From positions 1-14,165 of the forward strand of contig DASRFK010000185.1 of assembly GCA_035651635.1 (NCBI GenBank): DNA of 14,165 nucleotides, read 5' to 3'. The first letter of the stretch is position 1, and each line of letters opens with the position of its first letter. This document shows, one piece after another, positions 6,619-12,921 of this stretch. Both the position numbers and the translations under genes were made by a program. This DNA is from JANXQE01 sp035651635 (GTDB taxonomy: Bacteria > Verrucomicrobiota > Verrucomicrobiia > Limisphaerales > UBA8199). The notes under the pieces were generated by a model. That model had not been told where the DNA came from. It searched no databases and saw only the letters and a program-made list of their open reading frames with translations.

Positions 6619-8586
6619 CTATGGCCCACCTTGCGACAGCGGGTACGCCTTCCTGGAACGGTACAGCCCCAACAACTCCTGGTTCCGCGCAGCCAGATCC
6701 GATTCGCCAGATTCGTTTGCAACCGCGATGGCTCGTTGGGCTGCGGCAACTGCCTTGGTGTACTCCCCCGCCTCGGCGTAGGCCGCGCCCAGTGTTCCGA
6801 TAAGCGCGGCTTGTTTGAAGTGAGTCAACTGACACGCCCGCTCCCCTAATTGAACGGCACGAGAGCCATCGCGCAATTCTGCAGTACTGCTGCTTGCGAG
6901 GACCCAGGCCAGGTTGTTGAGGCCTTCCACCGAATTGGGGTCGAGCCGCAAGGCTTCATCCAAGCATCTGATAGCGTCTTTTGGACGTCCAAGCGCAGGA
7001 AGGAGCCCGCCATAATCAACCAGGGCCTGGACGTCGGATGGATTGCAGCGTACGGCGGCCTGGTACTGGTCGGCAGCGGCCTGCAAATGCCCCTGCATGC
7101 GGAGCAGTTGGCCCATGATGTAATGAGCGCGGGCGTAGGACGGATCAATCGCCGCCGCCACCCGGAACCGCACCATGGCCTGGCTAATGCGCCCCTCTTC
7201 GACCAAACCCATGCCGATGCCGAACTGAGCGGACGGGTTGTCCGCGGTAACCTCAGCCGCATGTTGAAAAAGCGTCAGTGTATTTTGCCAAAACCCAAGC
7301 TGGTGTTGCGTCGTCACAAACAGTGCCGCTAGCACCAGGACAGTTGCGCACGGAGCGACAGCATGGGCGAAGAACGTTGGTAATCTCGGCCGCAGTTCCG
7401 CCACCCACCAGACCAGACTAATTGTCGGCCCGATTAGCGGCAGGTACGTGTAGCGATCAGCCATGGCCTGTTCGCCCGCCTGGATTAACCCGATGACCGG
7501 GACGAGCATGCCGATAAACCAGAACCAGCCAAAGGCGAAGTACGGCCGTGGGCGCGACCAGCGCAGCGCGAGGACTGAGATCAGACACAGCAGGAGGCCG
7601 GCTGCCGCCACCTCCCAGCCAGGCCACTGATCGGAAAGATAATAATGCCTGGCCGGATGGGGATAGATCACCGCCAGATCGGCCGGCCAAAATGCCTTGC
7701 CCAGGTATCGCAGATAGCTGGTAACTGCATTGGACAACCGTTCCAACCAGCCAGCCTGGTGAACCACGGAGGTAGCGCCCGAGGCTCTTTGCAGGGTCAC
7801 TGTAATCAGGCTGAGCGCCACCGATAGCACAAGAAAAGGCACCTTCTCCAGCACCAGGCCTGTGAGCCGGCGCGACCCAAAAGGCTTGTTGGCTTCGGCG
7901 AAACGTTGCAGCGGCCAGAAATCCAGCAGGAGCAGCACAAATGGCAGAGTGACGATCATCGGCTTGCTCAACAGGCCGCAGGCGAACATGCAAAATGACG
8001 CAGCGTAGAAACCCCAGCCGCCTGCTCGCTTGGCGGATGCAGGGGAATTGGGTTGAAGCCGCTCCGAAGCACTACGGCGCCGGGCGTAATGCGCATAGAG
8101 CCAAATCGACAGCAGAAAGAACAAGCCGCACAGGAGATCCTTTCGCTCGGCAACCCATGCCACCGACTCGACCCGCAGTGGGTGCAAGGCGAACACACCA
8201 GCAACAATCGCGCTGCGCCACAACGCCGTGGTCAGATAGCGAAGTAACAGCAACAAAACGATTGCATTGAGAGCATGGAAAACCGCGTTGACCAAGTGAT
8301 GGGCGGCCGGATTGGTCCCGAACAACTGGCAATCCATTGCATGAGAAAGCATCGTTAAAGGGTGCCAATTCCCCACCACCCGACTGCTAAAGGCATAACG
8401 GACGGTTGACCACTTCAGGCCCGTTTGGACTTGTGCGTTCTCGGTGACGAACTCGGGATCGTCATAGTAGATGAACTCGTGGTGCCGGACAGGCCAATAG
8501 GCAGCCAAGGTTGAAAGTGCCAGGAGACCGCACAGCACCGCGAGCGCGCCATGCCGTTTCCACTGGTTTCCAGACGAAGGGTTCAA
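6619..8586 (-). CDS. TMTC-like membrane O-mannosyltransferase with C-terminal TPR repeats
   Basis: A 655-residue multi-pass protein of the GT-C superfamily related to eukaryotic TMTC proteins (protein O-mannosyltransferases using dolichyl-phosphate mannose); many bacterial relatives are known but few are characterised. Seen: a first membrane helix at about 14-32, the loop motif YYDDPEF at 40-46 with the Asp pair expected at the catalytic site, NWHPLTMLSHAMDCQLFG, HPLRVESVAWVAERKDLLCG, and MADRYTYLPLIG in the later membrane part. From about residue 440 to 640 there are several TPRs (GRISQAMVRFRVAAAIDP, HLQAAADQYQAAVRCNP, GRPKDAIRCLDEALRLDP). The start is TTG at 8586, preceded by GGAAAG with 4 nt spacing; no ATG fits before the first helix. 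It lies 17 bp after the DUF1080 gene, so the two are probably co-transcribed. Substrate and acceptor are inferred only. Confidence 0.86.
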   Translation of the reverse strand: MNPSSGNQWKRHGALAVLCGLLALSTLAAYWPVRHHEFIYYDDPEFVTENAQVQTGLKWSTVRYAFSSRVVGNWHPLTMLSHAMDCQLFGTNPAAHHLVNAVFHALNAIVLLLLLRYLTTALWRSAIVAGVFALHPLRVESVAWVAERKDLLCGLFFLLSIWLYAHYARRRSASERLQPNSPASAKRAGGWGFYAASFCMFACGLLSKPMIVTLPFVLLLLDFWPLQRFAEANKPFGSRRLTGLVLEKVPFLVLSVALSLITVTLQRASGATSVVHQAGWLERLSNAVTSYLRYLGKAFWPADLAVIYPHPARHYYLSDQWPGWEVAAAGLLLCLISVLALRWSRPRPYFAFGWFWFIGMLVPVIGLIQAGEQAMADRYTYLPLIGPTISLVWWVAELRPRLPTFFAHAVAPCATVLVLAALFVTTQHQLGFWQNTLTLFQHAAEVTADNPSAQFGIGMGLVEEGRISQAMVRFRVAAAIDPSYARAHYIMGQLLRMQGHLQAAADQYQAAVRCNPSDVQALVDYGGLLPALGRPKDAIRCLDEALRLDPNSVEGLNNLAWVLASSSTAELRDGSRAVQLGERACQLTHFKQAALIGTLGAAYAEAGEYTKAVAAAQRAIAVANESGESDLAARNQELLGLYRSRKAYPLSQGGP

Positions 8587-8603
8587 GGAGCTTTCCGTAC
8601 GAC

Positions 8604-9572
8604 CTAGGGTGCCGCCGGGGTCAGGACGATATTTCGGTAGGCGATCCCGCCATGATCGCCCTGGAGATAAATCGGGCCAGGCGCCCCTTCGTGGCTGTCG
8701 ATTGCGCCGCCGGTAATGCCCGGAATTTCCTTATGATCAATGATCGTATGGCCATTCTGAACCACGGTGACGTAGCGGCCCAATAGAGTGATATCGAATC
8801 TCTGCCAAACCCCAGGCCGGCGAGGTTGCTCCCGCGCCGGCGCCAGAAAACCGTAGACCGCGCCCATGTGGTGACTGGGCGGTTCGGCCAGGGAATCATC
8901 CTCCACTTGCACCTCGTACCGGGCTCGCAGGTAAATGCCGCTGTTGGCGTTGGTCGCGCAGTTTACTTCGATGTGCAGCTTGAAATCCTGGAACTTTTGT
9001 TCAGTGGCAATATTGGAGCCGGCCGATTTGTTCACCAGGCAACCCTTCTCCACCACCCAACTGGAAGCCTTGGAGGGATTATCAAAGGTCCAGCCGGCAA
9101 AATCGCGCCCATTGAACAAACGAATCGACTTCTCCCATTTGACCTTTGGTTGAGGGTTCAGCGCCGGAGCCCGCTCGCCTGTCCAAGTCCAGGCTGCTCC
9201 GTCAGGCCCTTTAGCGATTCCGTCCAACCGGCCATTTTCAAGTTTGCCACTGAAGACGAGGTCGGTCTTGCTGCCTTCCTCTTGGCGCGGGGAGACGAAC
9301 TGGAGTTGCGCACCTGATACGGTGATTTTTGCGAGAGGCCGGGCATTGCCCCAGCGGCCAACAAAACGGGCAGTCCACAAGTCATTCGTCTGCGCAAACT
9401 CGATCCATGAAGGAATTTGTCTGCCTGCTTGGTCCGTGATCGTAAGGTCCCAGCGCCCGGCGAGCCCTTGGGCGGCGGCGGCTTCGGTCTGGTCCGTCGC
9501 GCAATCAGCGGAAAATCGCGCGAAACAGAGGATCAATCCAAGGCAGCGGAACGGTTTTGAAGGGCTAAACAT
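8604..9572 (-). CDS. Secreted 3-keto-disaccharide hydrolase-like (DUF1080) protein
   Basis: A 322-residue predicted exported protein. The N-terminus (about residues 1-25) is hydrophobic with two cysteines; a standard lipobox is not convincing, so either a signal peptide or a lipoprotein is possible. Residues of about 35-135 form a beta-rich region starting GLAGRWDLTI. The DUF1080 domain then runs from about 147 to the end: SIRLFNGRDFAGWTFDN, KLHIEVNCATNANSGIYLRARYEVQVED, RRPGVWQRFDITLLG and YLQGDHGGIAYRNIVL are hallmark segments of this concanavalin-like jelly-roll family. Some members hydrolyse 3-keto-glucosides after oxidation of disaccharides; many are uncharacterised. The ATG at 9572 fits the signal peptide; no clear Shine-Dalgarno site is seen. 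It is first in a two-gene unit with the TMTC-like gene. The tandem repeat array lies upstream. Confidence 0.88.
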   Translation of the reverse strand: MFSPSKPFRCLGLILCFARFSADCATDQTEAAAAQGLAGRWDLTITDQAGRQIPSWIEFAQTNDLWTARFVGRWGNARPLAKITVSGAQLQFVSPRQEEGSKTDLVFSGKLENGRLDGIAKGPDGAAWTWTGERAPALNPQPKVKWEKSIRLFNGRDFAGWTFDNPSKASSWVVEKGCLVNKSAGSNIATEQKFQDFKLHIEVNCATNANSGIYLRARYEVQVEDDSLAEPPSHHMGAVYGFLAPAREQPRRPGVWQRFDITLLGRYVTVVQNGHTIIDHKEIPGITGGAIDSHEGAPGPIYLQGDHGGIAYRNIVLTPAAP

Positions 9573-9637
9573 GCTGACAGATTAATCAATTCGGGCGGCG
9601 CAGGGACAGCAAGATTGTGCCAGGCGAAGTACCTCGC

Positions 9638-10253
9638 GTCAGCCGGTGATCGAGTGTTGCTGCGGGCAGCATGCCCGCGCGCCGGCGCGCGAACTTCCAG
9701 TTCGCAGAGATCCACGCACTGTTTCTGAGACCAAAAACAAGTCGCAAGTCAGCCGGTGATCGGACGTTGCTGCGGGCAGGCATGCGCGCGCGCCGGGACG
9801 CGAACTTCCAGTTCGCAGAGATCCACCCACTGTTTCTGTCACCAAAAAAACGAGTCGCAAGTCAGCCGGTGATCGGACGTTGCTGCGGGCAAGGATGCCC
9901 GCCCGCCGGCGCGCGAACTTCTAGTTCGCAGAGATCCACGCACTGTTTCTGTCACCAAAAACGAGTCGCACGTCAGCCGGTGATCGGACGTTGCTGCGGG
10001 CAGCATGCCCGCGCGCCGGCGCGCGAACTTTCAGTTCGCAGAGATCCACGCACTGTTTCTGACACCAAAAAACAAGTCACACGTCAGCCGGTAATCAGAC
10101 GTTGCTGCGGGCAAGGATGCCCGCGCGCCGGGACGCGAACTTCTAGTTCGCAGGGATCCACGCACTGTTTCCGTCACCAAAAAACAAGTCGCACGTCAGC
10201 CGGTGATCGGACGTTGCTGCGGGCAGCATGCCCGCGCGCCGGCGGGCGAACTT
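9638..10253. repeat. Tandem array: five full ~111-bp units plus one partial, each with two hairpins
   Basis: Units begin with GTCAGCCGGT at 9638, 9748, 9861, 9972, 10083 and 10195; the full units are 110, 113, 111, 111 and 112 bp, and the last stops after 59 bp. Each unit contains a stem GCGGGC/GCCCGC with loop AGCAT or AAGGAT (unit 2 has GCGCGC in the second arm), a GC-rich palindromic core around GCCGGC, and a second stem GCGAAC/GTTCGC whose loop is TTCCA, TTCTA or TTTCA. A less structured spacer then ends in an A-run followed by AAGTC or GAGTC. Most differences between units fall in loops, in the core and in the A-run. The partial unit abuts the aroC stop codon (10252-10254). Unit lengths are not multiples of three, so the open frame across the array is not a repeat protein. 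Function unknown. The 65 bp before the array, up to the DUF1080 gene, hold nothing recognisable. Confidence 0.93.
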
Positions 10254-11331
10254 AACCGCACTGGGCCTTTTGGCGCAACGCATGATCGACCAGCACCAGC
10301 GCAGTCATGGCTTCAACCATCGGCACCGCCCGTGGCAAAACACACGGATCGTGCCGGCCACGGCCGGTTAGTGTTGTATTGTGCAACGCCGTATCGACGG
10401 TTTCCTGTTCGTGCATCACGGTAGCGACAGGCTTGAATGCCACTCGGAAATAAATCGTTTGCCCATTGGAAATCCCGCCCTGAATGCCGCCGGAGCGGTT
10501 GGAAGTCGTGTAGACTTTCCCCGATTTGGCGCGAAATGGGTCGTTGTGCTCGCGCCCGGTCAACTCGATGCCGCCAAAGCCCGAGCCAATATCGAAACCC
10601 TTGGAGGCGGGCAAGCTCAACATGGCTTTGCCGAGATCGGCCTCGAGGCGATCGAAAACCGGCTCGCCCCATCCGGCCGGTACCCCGCGCGCAATGCCCA
10701 GTACGATCCCGCCCACTGTATCGCCGGCTTTGCGGACCTTCTCAATCAACCGAATCATCTTCTGTGCGGTCGGCTGGTCCGGGCAGCGAACGATGTTGGA
10801 TTCCACCGCCTTGGCAGAAACCGTCTCGGGATCTAACGTGGCGTGAATTCGCTGCACCTGTTGCACGCACGCAAGGATCTCGACCCCAAACTGGAGGCGC
10901 AGAATCTTGCGCGCCACCGCGCCGGCGGCGACGCGGCCAATGGTCTCACGCGCGCTCGAACGTCCCCCGCCCTGCCAGTTGCGAATCCCAAACTTGGCTT
11001 GGTAAGTATAATCGGCGTGCGAGGGACGGAATTTTTCGGCCATTTCTGAATAGGCTTCCGGCCGGGCATCTTCATTTTTCACCCACATGCAGATGGGTGT
11101 GCCCAAAGTTTTTCCCTCGAAAGTGCCCGAAAGGATCTGGACGGTATCCGATTCCTTGCGTGGGGAGACGATCTTCGACTGCCCCGGCCGCCGCCGGTCC
11201 AGGTCGGGTTGGATATCCGCCTCGGTTAATTCGAGCCTGGGCGGGCAACCGTCGAGCACGACGCCGACGCCACCGCCGTGAGACTCACCCCAGGTCGTGA
11301 TGCGGAACAGTTGCCCGAACGAATTCGCCAT
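10252..11331 (-). CDS. aroC: Chorismate synthase
   Basis: A 359-residue cytoplasmic enzyme that converts 5-enolpyruvylshikimate 3-phosphate to chorismate with reduced FMN, the last common step of aromatic amino acid synthesis. All three family signatures are visible: GESHGGGVGVVLDGCP at residues 15-30, GRSSARET at 123-130 and RSGGIQGGISNG at 279-290. Length is normal for the family. The ATG at 11331 is chosen because MANSFGQLFRITTWGESHG is the standard N-terminus; the frame stays open about 100 codons further up, but this would overlap the divergent purA gene and has no homology. A weak purine stretch (GGAC) precedes the start. The gene is complete and looks functional. The stop codon sits at the junction with the tandem repeat array. 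Confidence 0.98.
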   Translation of the reverse strand: MANSFGQLFRITTWGESHGGGVGVVLDGCPPRLELTEADIQPDLDRRRPGQSKIVSPRKESDTVQILSGTFEGKTLGTPICMWVKNEDARPEAYSEMAEKFRPSHADYTYQAKFGIRNWQGGGRSSARETIGRVAAGAVARKILRLQFGVEILACVQQVQRIHATLDPETVSAKAVESNIVRCPDQPTAQKMIRLIEKVRKAGDTVGGIVLGIARGVPAGWGEPVFDRLEADLGKAMLSLPASKGFDIGSGFGGIELTGREHNDPFRAKSGKVYTTSNRSGGIQGGISNGQTIYFRVAFKPVATVMHEQETVDTALHNTTLTGRGRHDPCVLPRAVPMVEAMTALVLVDHALRQKAQCG

Positions 11332-11382
11332 GCGTCCAGAGTGCGCAAAACCAGGGGACGGGTCAAACCGTTCAATCCACGA

Positions 11383-11412
11383 TTGACACTGCCGCGGGCT
11401 CCTCCGTAGCTT
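11383..11412 (+). promoter_or_regulatory. Possible sigma70-type promoter for purA
   Basis: A perfect TTGACA (11383-11388) is followed after 18 bp by TAGCTT (11407-11412), a weak -10 match. Transcription from here would give a 5' leader of roughly 50-55 nt that contains the terminator-like hairpin at 11438-11463. The -10 match is poor, so this is tentative. Confidence 0.3.
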
Positions 11413-11437
11413 CTCAACGCAAAGACGGAACGCTTTG

Positions 11438-11464
11438 CCCCGAATGCACGTTCGGGGATTTTTA
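11438..11464 (+). terminator. Terminator-like hairpin in the purA leader (possible attenuator)
   Basis: Stem CCCCGAA (11438-11444) / TTCGGGG (11451-11457), loop TGCACG, followed directly by ATTTTTATT. The purA ATG is only 15 nt after the stem. The U-run lies on the + strand side, and no + strand gene ends upstream, so a simple gene terminator is not the obvious explanation. It could attenuate purA, stop antisense transcripts from the aroC region, or be a chance hairpin. Confidence 0.45.
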
Positions 11465-11472
11465 TTGAACCT

Positions 11473-12741
11473 ATGGCCAATACAATTCTGGTGGGCGCCC
11501 AGTGGGGTGACGAAGGCAAAGGCAAAATTATCGACGTCCTCACCGAGCAAGCCGACGTCGTGGTGCGCACGCAGGGCGGCAATAACGCCGGCCACACCGT
11601 CCATATCAAAGGCCAAAAATACATTCTCCACCTCATTCCTTCCGGAATTTTGCGTCCGCGCAAAACCTGCGTCATTGGCAACGGCGTGGTCGTGGACCCG
11701 ATCAGCCTGGTTGAGGAGGTTGAAGGTTTGCGCAAGCTAGGCATCAAGATCCACCGGAACCTTTTCCTGAGCGAGACCGCGCACCTGGTTTTTCCTTACC
11801 ACCGCGAACTCGACGCCCAACGCGAGATTCTCAAGGGCAAAAACAAAATCGGCACCACCAAGCGCGGGATAGGGCCGGCTTATGGCGACAAGGCGGCGCG
11901 GACGGGCTTGCGGGTCATCGACTTGATCAACCCGGCGCGGTTTGAAGGGCAACTCCAATCCAAAATTAAAGAGAACAACGAAATCCTGAAGGCGTTTGGC
12001 GCCAAGCCTCTCTCGTTCAAGAAAGTGCTCCAGGATTATCGCCGGGCCGGCGACTACCTCAAACCGTTCGTTGCCAATACCGTCATTCTCCTGCACGCTG
12101 CGGTCGGGCGCGGTGAGGATATTCTATTCGAAGGCGCACAGGGGACTTTTCTCGATTTGGATCATGGCACGTATCCGTTTGTGACTTCATCGAGCACGAC
12201 CGCCGGGGGAGCCTGCACCGGGTCCGGGATTCCACCGCACCGAATGGATCGGGTGGTCGGCGTCATGAAAGCCTACACCACTCGCGTGGGCGAAGGGCCG
12301 CTGCCGACGGAAAACGCCGAAGTCGCCGACATGCTTCACGCCATGGGGCGGGAGTTCGGCGCGACGACCGGCCGGCCGCGGCGCTGCGGCTGGTTTGATT
12401 CGGTGGCTACACGTCACGCCTGTATGGTCAACGGCATCGACGAACTGGCGGTGACTAATATTGACGGCTTGGATGGCGTGGAGACCATTAAGGTCTGCAT
12501 CGGCTATACCGACGGAAAGGAGCGATACGATTATATTCCCAACGACATCGAGGTGCTCGCCCGCTGTCAGCCGGTTTACGCGGAATTCCCAGGCTGGCGA
12601 ACCCCGACACATCAGGCCAGGAAGTGGAAGGACCTCCCGCCCAAGACGCGTTCGTACCTCAAAGCCCTGGCTGAATTGACTGGCGCCAAGCTGGCCATCG
12701 CTTCAGTTGGCCCGGGGCGCGAGCAGACGATTTTCGTCTAA
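11473..12741 (+). CDS. purA: Adenylosuccinate synthetase
   Basis: A 422-residue cytoplasmic enzyme that joins IMP and aspartate using GTP to give adenylosuccinate, the first committed step to AMP. Seen: the GTP-binding QWGDEGKGK at residues 10-18 with the catalytic Asp13, NNAGHTV at 37-43 with His41, KRGIGPAYGDKAAR around 131-144, FEGAQG at 219-224, TTGRPRRCGWFD at 298-309 (the aspartate/GTP loop region) and the usual end GPGREQTIFV. Length is normal. The start MANTILVGAQWGDEGKGK is the standard N-terminus. No Shine-Dalgarno site is visible before the ATG; a hairpin with a U-run sits there instead. It is transcribed divergently from aroC and is followed by a spacer ending in a strong terminator. 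Confidence 0.98.
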   Translation: MANTILVGAQWGDEGKGKIIDVLTEQADVVVRTQGGNNAGHTVHIKGQKYILHLIPSGILRPRKTCVIGNGVVVDPISLVEEVEGLRKLGIKIHRNLFLSETAHLVFPYHRELDAQREILKGKNKIGTTKRGIGPAYGDKAARTGLRVIDLINPARFEGQLQSKIKENNEILKAFGAKPLSFKKVLQDYRRAGDYLKPFVANTVILLHAAVGRGEDILFEGAQGTFLDLDHGTYPFVTSSSTTAGGACTGSGIPPHRMDRVVGVMKAYTTRVGEGPLPTENAEVADMLHAMGREFGATTGRPRRCGWFDSVATRHACMVNGIDELAVTNIDGLDGVETIKVCIGYTDGKERYDYIPNDIEVLARCQPVYAEFPGWRTPTHQARKWKDLPPKTRSYLKALAELTGAKLAIASVGPGREQTIFV

Positions 12742-12769
12742 ACGGACTTATGCCCATTTTGAAGGAATG

Positions 12770-12838
12770 TACTTTAAAGTAGACATCGCTCCCGAAAAGA
12801 GGGAACGTGGGCTCGCGTCTTATGCGAGTCATGAGACG
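12770..12838 (+). other. Structured spacer downstream of purA, possible 3' UTR or small RNA
   Basis: Several short pairings are packed ahead of the terminator: a 12-bp perfect palindrome TACTTTAAAGTA (12770-12781), TCCC/GGGA (12790-12793/12801-12804), and a 7-bp stem GGCTCGC/GCGAGTC (12810-12816/12824-12830, one G-T pair) whose loop GTCTTAT is complementary to AGAC at 12834-12837, allowing an alternative pairing CGTCT/AGACG. No open reading frame is evident and I do not recognise a known RNA family. Confidence 0.3.
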
Positions 12839-12841
12839 TTC

Positions 12842-12887
12842 GGCCGCCCCTCCTAACCATCATCCGTCCGGGGCGGCCTTTTTTCTT
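12842..12887 (+). terminator. Strong intrinsic terminator after purA
   Basis: A perfect 9-bp stem GGCCGCCCC (12842-12850) / GGGGCGGCC (12870-12878), loop of 19 nt, followed by TTTTTTCTTT. Orientation fits the end of the purA transcript or of a short transcript from the spacer. It lies 35 nt before the helicase start, so the helicase probably has its own promoter in those 35 nt or depends on read-through. Confidence 0.9.
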
Positions 12888-12921
12888 TAATGGCTTATGG
12901 TAGATTACGGCTGCGACTCCA

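Noticed and set aside
9607..9624. Sigma54-like promoter on the - strand before the DUF1080 gene (TGGCAC then TTGCT)
   Set aside because: The GG to GC distance is one base shorter than the strict -24/-12 spacing, and nothing else supports nitrogen-type regulation here.
9638..10253. CRISPR array
   Set aside because: The whole ~111-bp unit is repeated with only scattered changes; there are no unique spacers between short repeats and no cas genes nearby.
9671..10255. Open frame of 194 codons running through the tandem repeat array, which could be read as a repeat protein
   Set aside because: Unit lengths of 110-113 bp are not multiples of three, so each unit is read in a different frame and the peptide does not repeat; it is an accident of GC-rich DNA.
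11332..11631. Longer aroC product starting near 11631
   Set aside because: The extra 100 residues have no similarity to chorismate synthase and would overlap the divergent purA gene; the conserved N-terminus starts at 11331.
12810..12837. H-type pseudoknot as the stable fold of the purA spacer
   Set aside because: A three-base loop would have to cross a seven-pair stem, which is sterically unlikely; alternative hairpins are the better reading.
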